Assembly (NCBI GenBank): GCA_022828595.1
Contig: JAKGHH010000007.1
Span: forward strand, 40,238,356 to 40,302,355
Direction of reading: 5' to 3'
Length of the DNA stretch: 64,000 nt
DNA from: Nelumbo lutea
Lineage: Eukaryota > Streptophyta > Magnoliopsida > Proteales > Nelumbonaceae
Shown: positions 9,951-20,201 of the stretch, one piece after another
How the letters are laid out: every line of letters begins with the position of its first letter
Position numbering within the stretch: position 1 is the first letter of the stretch
Position numbers and translations under genes: made by a program
The notes under the pieces: generated by a model
What the model saw: only the letters and a program-made list of their open reading frames with translations
Database searches by the model: none
What the model was told of the DNA's origin: nothing

Positions 9951-10297
9951 AAGTTGAAGGTTCTGGAAGTGATTCTCTCATGCAGCCCTAGATCGGCCGA
10001 CTGCATGGAAATTTAAGAGGCTGATCGAAGCTCTCAGGAAAGCCCAAATTTTGGATTTTCTTGGTGGATCTGTATGCCTTGTAACTGGTCTTGATTTCTC
10101 ATCAGAATCAAGTCCCACGTGGTTTGGAGGCTCCTAGAGAGGTCGGTTGCTTTTTCTCTCTATTCTCCCATCCCATAGAAAAGGAATCTTTCGTGGGAAG
10201 GAAGTCTAGGACACCAAAGGAGTGTCGTTGGTTCCAGAAAGTCTTTTGTTTGTTCTTGCTGCATTTTTTATTTGTTTTCTATACCCTTTGAAGAAGC

Positions 10298-11254
10298 ATG
10301 GAGGGACACAGAGTTGAATATAAGCCCGGGAATGAAATGGGACATGTGGGAGGAGGTGCTGGAGACCCCTTCGGGGCTGGGACCATTACTACAGTTCGGT
10401 TGGATGGTACAAACTACTTGGAATGGTCCCAATCTGCAAAGATGGCCATTGGGGCTTGTGGAAAATTGGGGTATATTACTGGTGAAGAGGTGAAACCTGA
10501 AACTGGCAACTCCCGGTGGGTGTAGGAAAATTATATGGTAATGACATGGTTGTGTAATTCCATGTTGCCACATATAAGTAAAATTTTTTTATGGGCAAAT
10601 ACTGCTAAGGAGATATGGGATGGAGTTGCAGAAACCTATTCACAAAGGGAGAATGTTGCTAGGGCTTATCAACTGAGGAATCAGATTATTGCTACGAGGT
10701 AGGGAGATAGATCTGTTGTAGCTTATTTTTCAGTCCTTAAGACCCTGTGGCAGGAGATCGACCATCTAGAGACTTTTGCTTGGGAAACCACCAAGGATGC
10801 AACTACCTATCAAAGACAATTAGAGAAGTATAGGGTGTTCAAATTCCTTGTTGGCCTTAACCCTGAGTATGACATTGCACGACAACATCTTCTTTCCAGG
10901 GACAGTGTCACTCTCTCCCAAGCATATGCCTTTGTGTCAGGATAGGAGTGCAGGAGGGATGTAATGATGAAGAATCTCATTTTTGATCAGTCCACTATGG
11001 TAAGTGTTGTTAAATCTAAACAGAATGGCAATGAAAACAAGAAGGAAGACAAAAGGGACTTAGTCTGTGACTACTGTAAAAAGCCTAAGCATACAAGAGA
11101 TACTTGTTGGAAGCTTCACTCACATCTTGTGCCGACCAGATTGAAGAATAAGAAAGGAAATGCACACATGGCAATTACTGTTGACACTCCGGCCCACCCT
11201 ACAACAGCTGTTGCAGCAAGGGTTGAAAGCTTGAGAGGTTTGGGTTACTTCTGA
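10298..11254 (+). pseudogene. Copia gag with CCHC zinc knuckle
   Basis: Capsid/nucleocapsid protein of the element. The frame opens at 10298 (MEGHRVEY). It contains LDGTNYLEWSQSAKMAIG, the N-terminal block of copia gag, then LLSRDSVTLSQAYAFVSG. A zinc knuckle C-x2-C-x4-H-x4-C lies at 11066-11107 (CDYCKKPKHTRDTC). In-frame stops occur at about 10523, 10700 and 10943. The TAG at 10523 and the TAG at 10943 are single-base changes from sense codons. Protease follows in another frame. Confidence 0.9.
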
Positions 11255-11400
11255 ATCAGAGGGATACAGCTAGTTCCAATTCAGCCGCAAGCGGACAACA
11301 AGGTACAGGTAGCACAGGTGGAGCTCACTCTACCTCATTTGCCCACACAGGTAGTTCACATGTCATTGCAAACTATGTTTCTGCTTCAGGTAAGGAGAGA

Positions 11401-11805
11401 TCTCCTTGGATTATAGACTCCAGAGCCTCAGAGCACATGACACATTGCTCCACTATTTTCTCCTCTTACCAACTCTGTTCTGACAGAGATAGGGTCTCCA
11501 CAGCTGATGGATCCCATGTTCCTATTGCTGGGAAGGGATCTGTCAAGATTAATGATTCCATCTGTTTACCCTCTGTCCTCCACGTGCCTAGATTGAGAAC
11601 CAATTTAATATCTATTAGTAGTTTGACTAAGAATCTGAACTGCCCAGTAATTTTTTCCCTTGGACGTTGTATTTTGCAGGATATGGATTCAAAGAGGACG
11701 ATTGGGAGTTGTCGTGAAGTGAATGGAATCTACCTCCTAGATGCTCTCCCTCTTCACCAAAGTATACATGTTTGCAGGGACTATGAGTCAAAATCTGTGG
11801 ATTAG
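11401..11805 (+). pseudogene. Copia protease with mutated active site
   Basis: The segment WIIDSRASEHMTH is the copia aspartic protease active site, where the family has D-S-G-A-S. Here glycine is arginine (codon AGA, 11422-11424). Downstream LHVPRLRTNLISISSLTK is the usual second half, followed by the start of the GAG-pre-integrase segment (GSCREVNGIYLLD). The frame is open from 11437 to 11805. It is offset from gag, with a frameshift somewhere after 11254. Confidence 0.88.
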
Positions 11806-12119
11806 TGAGTCAAAATCCTTCTCGTATACTTGGATTCAGCACTCCATTCAGCATTCTTTTTCCTCAGGGGGAGATGTTTCATATTCCTCTAAGGGTGTTT
11901 GGGAGTGTCTGCTTTGCGCATATCCTTGGTCCTTACCGTTCGAAGCTTGATCCCAAGGCAAAGAAATGTGTCTTCCGTGGATATGCAGAGAATCAAAAAG
12001 GGTATCGCTGCTATGATCCAGTCTTTGGGAACCGGTATGTTACTATGGACATTACTTTTTTTGAATCTACGTACTTCTTCTCAAAGAATCCTTCTCAGGG
12101 GAGTGTTTTGGGGAAGTAA
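11805..12119 (+). pseudogene. Copia integrase C-terminal remnant
   Basis: The 104-residue frame reads IPLRVFGSVCFAHILG, LDPKAKKCVFRGYAENQKGY and VTMDITFFE, the region after the integrase catalytic core. The zinc-binding part and the DDE core that should lie between the protease and this segment are absent, a deletion of some 200-250 codons. The frame ends next to the MITE at 12128. Confidence 0.88.
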
Positions 12120-12127
12120 GTCATTAG

Positions 12128-12645
12128 TAGACCGATTCATGGGTCGGGCCGGGCTTTCACTTGTCACTAATGAAAATATACTAGGCCCGAGCCCGAGCCC
12201 GGCCCGACCAACGGGCCTATAACTTGGGCTCGAGCCCGGCCCTGGTAAAAAGCCCGAAGCCCGAGCCCGAGCCCGAAGCCCGACCAAATTGAAAAAAAAA
12301 ACAATTTTCCCTATTCAAATTAGAATTACAATTTCAGATAAGTATTTTTTTTCTATTTAAATGAACGATGGGCCTACAAGATGGTATTTTTCCCTTTCTT
12401 TTATATTTTAAAACACAATTTTACATTCTTAAATCAAAAAAAAATTATTCAAATGGACATAATCACATAAATAATTTTAAGTTTAATATTAGGTCAGGTC
12501 AGGTTGGGCTTGGGCCAGGCTATTTTGACAAAACCCGAGCCCGGCGAGCTGGCTTTTTGGCCCAATTTTAAGCCCGCGGGCCTATAAAAATGTCCAAGCC
12601 TGTTCGGGGGTCGGGCCGAGCTGGGCCGACCCATGAACAGGTCTA
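12128..12645. mobile_element. MITE with TAGACC...GGTCTA ends inside Copia family A
   Basis: The left end TAGACCGATTCATGGGTCGG is nearly reverse-complementary to the right end ending GACCCATGAACAGGTCTA. The interior is rich in GAGCCC/GGGCTC repeats near both ends and AT-rich in the middle. Flanks GTCATTAG and GTCAGCAA are only a partial 8-bp duplication. A 3-bp AGT is the alternative. It separates the integrase and polymerase parts of the Copia ORF. Confidence 0.78.
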
Positions 12646-14087
12646 GTCAGCAATCTATCCCTCTCCTAGTTCTAGTCCCTGTGTCTACTCCTGTCCTTGA
12701 CCACCACCCGATGTCACCTACCTTGCCACCTCCTCTACGTTCCGTCTCACAGCATTACTCATGGCAGAGACTTCATAAGGCAGTTGATTCCACTACAGAA
12801 GAACTCACACCACTTCCTGCCGATCCCTTGGAGACTCCAGATTCAGGTATTCCTCTTGATCCCACTACTATTTCAGGTCCCACTGGTCCTACTAACACTA
12901 TTACAGATAACCTTGATCTCCCTATTGCTCTTAGAAAAAGGAAGAGAAAGTGCACTGCTCATTGTATTTCACAGTATTTATCCTACAGTGGCCTTTCTCC
13001 ATCCTACCGTGCTTCTCTCTTCTCTTGATTCAGTGTCTATACCCAAAGGTGTTAGTGAGGCTCTCTCCAAACCTGAGTGGAAGATAGCTATGCAGGAAGA
13101 GATGGAGGCTCTGATTAAGAATCAGACATGGGAGATTGTGGACCGACCAAAAGGCAAGGAGACAGTTGGATGCAGATGGGTTTACGCAGTAAAGTATAAG
13201 GCAGATGGAAGTATAGAGAAGTACAAGGCAAGACTTGTTGCAAAAGCGTACACATAGACCTATGGCATTGATTATCTAAAGACATTTGCGCCAGTTGCAA
13301 AGATGACCTTTGTTCGAATACTCCTTTCTCTTGTTGCTTCATACTTTTGGCCCTTGTTTCAATTGGATGTGAATATTGCTTTCCTAAATGGAGATATGCA
13401 AGAAAAAGGTGTATATGGATCTTTCCAGCTGGTTTTTATGATAATGCTGAAAAGGGAAAGGTATGCAAGCTGAAAAATTCACTATATGGCTTGAAACAAT
13501 CTCCTAAAGCATGGTTTGACAGATTCAGAAAAGCCCTGATTGTTTTTGGCTACACTCAAACTCAATCTGATCACACCTTGTTTGTGAAGCGTAGGGGATC
13601 TTTGGTGTCAATCCTCATTGTTTATATGGAAAATATTATTGTCACTTGGAATGATCTAAGTAAAATTGATAGTCTGAAGAGGAACCTGCATAAGGAATTT
13701 GAGATTAAGGATCTTCGAGAACTGAGATACTTCTTAGGCGAATTTGCAAAATCGAAACATGGAATTTTTATCTCTCAAAGGAAATATGTCTTGGACCTTC
13801 TCCAAGAGACAGAGAAGCTTGGAACAAAGGCAGCTAGCACCCCCATTGATCAGAACCATAGAATCAGTGCATCAGAAGGTGAGACAGTAAAAGACCTTAG
13901 GAGATACCAAAGACTTGTGGGTCAGCTACTATACTTGTGTATAACAAAACCAGACATCTCCTATGCAGTAAGTGTAGTGAGTCAATACATGCATGCTCCA
14001 CAAGACCAACACTGGAAGGCAGTTGACAGGATCCTTGCTTATTTGAAGGGACATCCAGGCAGAAGCATATTATTAAATGATCATTGA
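12646..14087 (+). pseudogene. Copia linker and reverse transcriptase
   Basis: A Pro/Ser/Thr-rich linker (12650-13020) is followed by the polymerase: GVSEALSKPEWKIAMQEEME (13050-13110), GCRWVYAVKYKADGSIEKYK (13170-13230), LDVNIAFLNGD, KLKNSLYGLKQSPKAWFDRF (from 13470), FEIKDLRELRYFLG and QRKYVLDLLQE. The catalytic YVDD is replaced by YMEN at about 13624, which loses both aspartates. A TAG at 13255-13257 and frameshifts near 13020 and 13400 break the frame. The region 13347-14087 is otherwise open for 246 codons. Confidence 0.92.
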
Positions 14088-14090
14088 CAG

Positions 14091-14588
14091 TTGAAACTAA
14101 AGGTTTATACAGATGCGGATTGGGCAAGATGCCTTGATGACAAAAGATCAACTTCAGGACTGTGCACCCTAGTTGGGGGTAACCTAGTCTCATGGAAGAG
14201 TAAAAAACAAACAGTTGTAGCAAGATCAAGTGCAGAAGCCGAATATAGGACCATGGCACATGGAGTTTCAGAACTTCTCTGGATCTGTTCGCTCTTAGAA
14301 AAAATCGATGTACAGGCAGAAGAACCTATGATGCTATACTGCGATAACCAGGCAACAATTAATATTGTCCATAATCCAGTCCAGCATGATCGAACTAAGC
14401 ACATTGAAGTAGATAGACATTTTATCAGAGAAATGGTAACTTCTGGAGAAATTTGTCTTCCATACATTTCTTTTGAACTACAGCTTGCTGATGTTCTCAC
14501 AAAAGGCGTTGCAAAGAATAAGCTGGAGCATGATCTACGCAAGTTGGGAATGTGTGACATCTACTCCCAACATGAGGGGGAGTGTTGA
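14091..14588 (+). pseudogene. Copia RNase H, open frame
   Basis: The 165-codon open frame starts after a TGA at 14086-14088 that interrupts it from the polymerase. Catalytic blocks YTDADW, SSAEAEYR and LYCDNQAT are intact, and HIEVDRHF and LADVLTKG follow. The stop lies inside the LTR start. This is the best preserved domain of the element and is almost identical to 301-833. Confidence 0.93.
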
Positions 14589-14925
14589 GTGGGGCCACCT
14601 ATTTGTGTTGTTGTGTGGGCCGATTTGTGTTTAGTTTATTTTCTTTTAAATTAAGAAGTTGTTGGGCCTTGGGCCTCTTAGTTTTTATTTTTAAAAGGGT
14701 TGTAACTATTTACTTTGAGTTGCCGCCCTACTAAGGGCATCTTTGTAATATCTCATATTTAAGTTAAATATAAATAGAATGAGGGGTTGGCGGCTAGGGT
14801 ATCATATACAATCCTAGTTGACCTTCTCCTTCCTTCCCTTTTCTCTTTCTATTGCTGAAATCTACAACTTTCTCCTCTTCCTTTCACAAGAAGCTTGACC
14901 GAATCAACAGATAGTGGTTTCTACT
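14583..14925 (+). repeat. 3' LTR of Copia family A
   Basis: Starts TGTTGAGTGG after GAGGGGGAG and ends TTTCTACT. The TATA box is TATAAATA at 14769-14776. It is followed by the target duplication AAGCC. Confidence 0.95.
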
Positions 14926-14930
14926 AAGCC

Positions 14931-15585
14931 CATAAGGACTCCTCATGTTCCTCCACTCACCCTACATTCATGGAATAAATTTCAGCCTAAAAAGCCTTGG
15001 CCAACTGCTCAAAATAAACCCTTTTTTTATAGAAAGTATTATATGAAAAATTAAAAACTTTGGATAGCCAATAAAGTTGGGATAACCATCAATACAAGAT
15101 TGGATTAGAGATGATGTATACTAAAGGATTAAACCTGCAGTCATTCCAAATGGTCCCCTACATGATGGATGTTTTCGATTGGCCACATCATTCATCCACG
15201 CGGCAGATATAGGATGGGTTGTGCAGGGAAACTCTGCATTCAACCCAATTGGCAAACCTTTTATATAAGTATAGATGTATACAAAAACTGTTGGGCAATG
15301 AAAAGATCATATCTACAAAGGCACAAAACAAAGATAAAGATATTGAGATTGATGAGTCACAGGACTAAAAAGGACAAAATTAGAAATTAGTGCATCCATT
15401 GTGAATGTAGGAGTAGCCTCAATAGATGATAAAATGCAGCAAAGTAGAGATAGATGAATGGGCCACATGCTTAGAAGACTGCCAATTACACCATTAGGAG
15501 TGATCCAAAAATATGAATGAAGTTTTCCACTCAAAACATGCCAACCATATCCATAAACCACCAGCCTTCTCCATAAAGTATCCAA
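14931..15585. other. Intron-2 DNA without recognisable gene
   Basis: No coding segment is supported. The part from 14931 to about 15010 may continue the LINE debris found left of the Copia insertion (9430-9653). Bases 15508-15585 are the stretch duplicated at 1-86. Confidence 0.5.
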
Positions 15586-15593
15586 CTCCTCAA

Positions 15594-16460
15594 CATAGTT
15601 GTCAAGGCAACACCTAGGCACTTTTCGAAGAGCGACTCCCCCAATAATATATAATATTTTATTGGTTGGTTTTAGTTTTTATAATAGGACCTGTTGCATG
15701 CAGCGTTTAAAAACCGCATGGCGCAAAAAAGGCACAGGGGTCAATTTGCACCCGAGGCGCAAAGCGCAAGGCAAGGTGCACCCCTTTTTGAAGCAAGGCG
15801 CAAAAATTAAAAAAAAATTGTTAAAAAATAAAAAAAAAAGTCAGCAAATTTAAAAAAAATGCCAAAAAAACACAAAAAAAAGAATATTAAACACAATATT
15901 AATAAAATATAAACTTAAATTTTAAAACAAATGTTTTAAAAAAGTAAAAAAAACTATTGTCTAAAATTAAAATACATAAACATAACATGTAAAGCATATT
16001 TAAATGAGAATTTACAAATAAAACCAAACATATAAAACATTTTCAAGCATGTAAAACCCGTAATCCCTTTTGTTTCCTCAATTGCATTACTCCAAGTAGC
16101 TAGTGTGATGTAAAACATATTACATTCCTAATTCTATGAGCCACCTTTGTGCCATGCCCCTCGAGGCAAGCCCAAACAAGTCCATTTTCAAGCATGTAAA
16201 ACCCATAATCCCTTTTGTTTCCTCAATTGCATTACTCCACCCCTTTTCTTTTTCATTTTTCTTCTTTTACTTTAGTAATTGTTCTCATCGAGCAACGCTG
16301 CAAGAAACACAATCACAAAAGTGTAGAATACATAAAACCAAAAAAACTAGTTAAGAAGAGGTAGAAATCCATTGGCTTCTTATTTTTAAATTCCATCACC
16401 TAGTCGAGGGCTAGGCGCCCCAGGGTTGCCTAGCCAAACCTTGACGCCTTAAAAACTATG
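15594..16460. mobile_element. hAT element with perfect 8-bp TSD and nested repeat
   Basis: Starts CATAGTTGTCAAGGC and ends GACGCCTTAAAAACTATG. It is flanked by CTCCTCAA at 15586-15593 and 16461-16468. At 15701 a second hAT-like terminus (CAGCGTTTAAAAACCGC, cf. the element at 5854) begins inside it, so one element is probably nested in another. A 50-bp segment starting TTTCAAGCATGTAAAACCC occurs twice (16041 and 16186). No transposase ORF was found. Confidence 0.88.
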
Positions 16461-16564
16461 CTCCTCAAATCATCACAATCATTTCCCTAATAATGCTTTT
16501 TTCAGATCTCCAATCCTTCTAAAAGTATAACACCACTAAAAACTCAGTCAAGAAATGCCACTAC

Positions 16565-16659
16565 CTTGTATAGAGGAAGAGGCGATTTATATCTGCTTCA
16601 AATTGGAGGTGTCTTGGATCCCTGGCAAACATTGGACTCTTAGCAAGAGTTTTCACAGC
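16565..16659 (-). CDS. Exon 2 of the host gene
   Basis: A 95-nt exon between acceptor CTACCTGCAG and donor AG|GTAGTGG. It starts in phase 0 after exon 1 and reads [20 protein letters not shown], then [11 protein letters not shown] plus two bases that join exon 3 to give serine. Both the splice phases and the amphipathic, stop-free peptide support a real exon in a region where every other ORF is retroelement debris. It is too short for ORF callers. The peptide resembles, from memory, the conserved N-terminus of plant SETD9-like proteins. Confidence 0.85.
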
Positions 16660-17129
16660 CTGCAGGTAGAATGGATGGACAGAAGACCATACCAAAGAGC
16701 AACAAAATGGTGAATTAGTAATCAGTTATTTATAGAGAGCATAAATTAAATACATTTAGGGGGCAGGACAATTGATAGGTACAAACAAGAGATTCTCATG
16801 AAAAAAGAACTCTAACAACTAAAGACTAAAGACCATTGGCAGGATCAGTTTTTGCTATGGGATATTACCTATGGTCATAAGAATATCCCAGTGCTTACCC
16901 ACATGCACTGCATCTACAGCACTAATAGGTTAGAAAGGTTAACTATCAGAACATCTAGAACTCATTACTAATCACATTTGAAAAAAAAAAATCACATATC
17001 GCTTTGCTAATTCCTTATTGAAATAGAAACTATTTTTTTTTATTTCTATTGAAATCCAAAATATTGCATTTAATAAAAAGCTCAATGTCAAAGGTGCAAT
17101 ACATACGCTAAAGTTACTATTTGGTTGGG

Positions 17130-18210
17130 GTGGCTGGCAGAAAAAGGGAAGGGACATCAGAATATAGTAGTGACTGGTGAAAAGTGTGTACATTCAAGAA
17201 ATCGTTTTATGGTCTTAAGCAAATCATCTAGAGCATGGTTTGAGAGGTTTTGGGCAGCCCTTGCCAATTTCAGCAGATCAGCTATACCCAGACACAATTG
17301 GATCACACCCTCTTTTTGTCAAGAGGAGAGCTACTTCTGTCACTTTTTTTATTGTTTATGTGGACGATATAGTAGTTAGTGACTGGCGATTATGTGCAAG
17401 AGGTTGATTGTCTTAAGAAGTTTCTTAGTACTGAATTTGAAATCAAAGAATTGGGGAAAAAGAGGTTGCTAGATCCAATGATGGCATCTTCATTTCCCAA
17501 TGCAAGTATGTACTTGATTTGCTTACTGAGATAAATAAACTTGGGATTAAGCTAGCTGCTACACCCATTGACTTGTATCATAAACTGTGTGCTCTTGACG
17601 AAGAATTGTTGGATGATAGAGGAGTGTTTCATAGGCTATTTAAGAAGTTGTTGTATATCTGCAGGACTTTCCATAATATTTCTCATGTAGTGAGTGTTAT
17701 CAGTCAATTCATGCATGCTCCTAGGGATACGCACATGGTTGCAATGGAGAGAATCTTGTGCTTCTTGAAGGGCACACCAGGTAAGGGGATTCTGTTTGGG
17801 AATCATGGCCACAATCACATGAAACTGAAAGCCTACACGGATGCAAATTGCACAGGTTGTGTTGATGACAAGCTGTCTACATCCGGATTTTGCACTATGG
17901 TAAGGGGGAAATCTGGTTTCTTGGAGAAGCAAGAAACAATAAATGGTGGCTAGGTCTTCAACTAAAGCAAAGTATAGGGGCTATGGCCCATGGTGTGTTA
18001 GAATTATTATGGCTGTGGTCTCTAATGAAGGAAATAGGCATTAGTTATGAGAAACCACTCATATTGTATTGTGACCATCAGGCTGCCATCAATATTGCGC
18101 ATAACCTTATACAACATGATCAGACCAAGCATATCGAAGTGGATAGACACTTTAGGGAAAGAGTAGCATCTGGAGAAGAGTGTCTTCCTTACATTGCTTC
18201 TAAAGAGAAG
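17130..18210 (+). pseudogene. Copia polymerase and RNase H remnant (family B-like)
   Basis: Segments in several frames: KSSRAWFERF (17222-17250), VYVDDIVV at about 17356-17380, with the catalytic YVDD kept, CKYVLDLLTEINKLGIKLAA (from about 17503), VVSVISQFMHAPRD, LKGTPGKGILFGN, YTDANCTG (RNase H), LYCDHQAAINIAHN and HIEVDRHF (18135). Frameshifts are frequent, for example near 17385, 17930 and 18200. The 3' end breaks off after LPYIASK, before the LTR. About 60 bp of pyrimidine-rich LTR-like DNA follows. Confidence 0.9.
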
Positions 18211-18582
18211 CATCGGACCACTCATGCTGTATTGTTCATATAATTCTACTGATCTTCTCCTTCTTCCTCATCTTTTCTCTAATTTTATCTTGCTATCAAG
18301 TTCACTGGAGATAATTCACCAAGCCTGTGTGTTCTATTTATGTGCCCATACAAAAGGTTCTAAGTTCTAACAAAGTAACAATTAGATCCTTGAGGTAGAC
18401 TATCATGTCCTTGTTCACCTAAAACAGAGTCTAATGGGGTATCAACCTTAAAGAAAAGCATTAATTAAATTCCATAGTAAATAATGTTCTCCTGGTCTCC
18501 CCTCCTTATTATGTGGTAAATTTTGGGTATACTTCTTGATGCAGGGGTTCCAGGATTTCCTAAATTTTGGGTAGGGGCAGTA

Positions 18583-19311
18583 GGTTGAGAAATAAGTGAG
18601 CACATAAGCTTAATGAGCCTAAGGCCCAATTCGAATTGGGCTTAAGTTAGTTAATTAAAAGGGGCAAGATCTTATTTATAATCTTATTAGGATTAGCTAA
18701 AGGATAAGATAAGTCTTATCCAATCAAGAGTCCAGATCCAAATATCAAATTTGGATTAAGAAACTCTCTCCTAATTAGATTAGGAGGCTGATCCAATGAA
18801 GACTATAAATAGGGGTGAATTCCTCAGTTTTAAGACACCACAATCTGTAGAGTTCTCCCCTGTTCTTGCCGCCCCTACCCAGTTCGATCTCCACTTGTGG
18901 AACTGATCAAGAAGTGTTCTTGATACTGTTTCTTGGTAGAAGAAGCAATTTGAAGTTGTGCTCACCAGCCCTTGTTCAATTCTTGCTGAAGAATCCCAGT
19001 TCTTGCAGAAGAGCCATCCTGTTGATCCTGCTTCACCACACACTGTGTCGTCTTCAATGGAGACGGGTTTTTGATCTTCTCCTTGGGTGTGAACACCTTC
19101 AATGGGAGTTACTGCTACTTCGTATCAGGTATATCCCTCACTTCCTATTGGTTTCAGATGTGGTCCGGTTTTGTTTCAAGAATGGTCCTTGAAAATGCAG
19201 TTTTCTAAAATGGGGAATGCGATTCCCAGATGGGAGAGAGAAATTTTTGAAATTTCGCCCAACCTTCCTACAGGGTTCGGCCATCCATATGATGGATCTC
19301 TCATCCCTTCA
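18583..19311 (+). repeat. Truncated Angela-like Copia LTR, 3' part
   Basis: Matches the second half of the LTR at 57889-59798 and the minus-strand LTR at 26128-29490. It shares GTGAGCACAT, the block GATCAAGAAGTGTTCTTGAT, TATCAGGTATATCCCTC and the end GATGGATCTCTCATCCCTTCA. The 5' half and all internal parts are missing. It abuts LINE DNA at its end. Confidence 0.85.
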
Positions 19312-19318
19312 CCTAGAG

Positions 19319-19716
19319 CCCGATTTCCATCCATGTTGAAGACAGAATTTTTAACTTCTTCCTCTTCAAAGTTTCTTTCCAACCAAACCCTTTTTTCAGC
19401 TAATAAAGTTGTGTCTTCCCACCTACTCAATGTAAATTGGTTATTACTATGCTTGGAGTAAAGGTTATTGAAAAAGGAGAGGAAGGCTACTTTAATTTCC
19501 TCGGGATTTTCCTCTTCCCTCTGATTCATTTTCAGTTTGGAGATGAAATTTTCCTTCTCCTTCCCAAGGCATAAGTGTGAAAAAATCTTGAATTATTGTC
19601 TCCTTTCAGCCATTTCACCCTTGATCTTTGTCTCCAGTAAATTTCTTCTCTTCTGATCAGTTGTTCCGATTCCTTTTTCAAATCTGCTCCTAGTTCTGAA
19701 TTATCAACCAACAAAA
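19319..19716 (-). pseudogene. LINE ORF2 fragment, before and at the start of reverse transcriptase
   Basis: On the minus strand 19714-19532 reads EEIYWRQRSRVKWLKGDNN and SRFFHTYALGRRR, the conserved linker between endonuclease and reverse transcriptase in plant LINEs. It is followed by FLSFFNNLYS and FEEEEVKNSVFNMDGNRALG, the start of the polymerase domain. A TGA separates the two frames. The fragment ends where an Angela-like LTR begins (19311). The right end borders the leader of a Copia element. Confidence 0.9.
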
Positions 19717-19717
19717 A

Positions 19718-19917
19718 AAATGACTTCTGCTATTCAATCAGCACTACTGCAATCTGCACATCACCTTATGGCACTTGCTCAACCAGACACAATATACATA
19801 TATATATATATATATACCACTACTGTTAACCACACTATTTCTCACATCACCAAGAAGAAGAGAAGAGATCGCAGGTCCAGGAACTTGAGATCGCAGCCTT
19901 CCTCTCTTTTATTTAGG
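19718..19917 (-). other. Copia leader and possible gag start, minus strand
   Basis: Non-coding leader following the primer-binding site, cut off by LINE DNA at 19716. It contains a (TA)n run at 19798-19817. Confidence 0.5.
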
Positions 19918-19929
19918 GCTCTGATACCA
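19918..19929 (-). other. Perfect Copia primer-binding site
   Basis: Minus strand TGGTATCAGAGC, complementary to the 3' end of plant initiator tRNA-Met. It sits exactly at the LTR end. Confidence 0.9.
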
Positions 19930-20201
19930 TGTTTTAGTGGTTCAGATAAGCCCTGTTCAAAGAGAAGAAGAAAGAAGGAAGAATGCTGTCGAACTAGAGA
20001 GTCTTAACCCTCCTAGTCAACCATATTCTCTATTATATTAAAATAAGGGTACAAAGTTAAATATACCCCTACTTTAAGTATGGGACAAGAAAAATTTTTT
20101 AAAAAACAAAAAAAAAAAAAACAAAACAGAATTGCCACATCACTACACTACTTAAACTACAATGAAAAGACTAAGTTACCCTTACTCGACCAACTCTAAC
20201 A
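19930..20201 (-). repeat. Copia 5' LTR, minus strand (272 bp)
   Basis: On the minus strand it begins TGTTAGAGTTGG and ends CACTAAAACA, with TG...CA termini, followed by the primer-binding site. It contains an A-tract at 20107-20121. The rest of this element is absent. Confidence 0.8.

Larger units (their letters stand above)
9654..14925 (+). mobile_element. Near-complete Copia family A element with 5-bp TSD
   Basis: The 5272-bp element has LTRs at 9654-9938 and 14583-14925 and target duplications AAGCC at 9649-9653 and 14926-14930. The order is LTR, primer-binding site, gag, protease, integrase remnant, reverse transcriptase, RNase H, polypurine tract, LTR, the copia arrangement. It is not functional: gag has stops, the protease active-site glycine is replaced, the integrase core is deleted, the polymerase catalytic motif is altered and a 518-bp MITE interrupts it. 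It lies in host intron 2, in the orientation opposite to the host gene. Confidence 0.95.
5207..16564 (-). other. Intron 2 of the host gene (11,358 bp), filled with transposons
   Basis: Bounded by donor G|GTAGTGG at the exon 2 end (16564) and acceptor GCAG at 5208-5207. It holds, from left to right, a hAT element (5854-6631), a Copia LTR end with primer-binding site, a Copia integrase/polymerase remnant with a small MITE, LINE debris, a 5.3-kb Copia element (9654-14925) and a hAT element (15594-16460). Non-repetitive DNA left over is about 1.5 kb. Bases 5207-5845 show only low-complexity AT-rich DNA and a segment near 5560-5760 with no coding content. Confidence 0.8.

Noticed and set aside
19720..20007. 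Plus-strand ORF starting MTSAIQSALLQ
   Set aside because: It spans a Copia leader, primer-binding site and LTR read backwards, and includes the (TA)n run.
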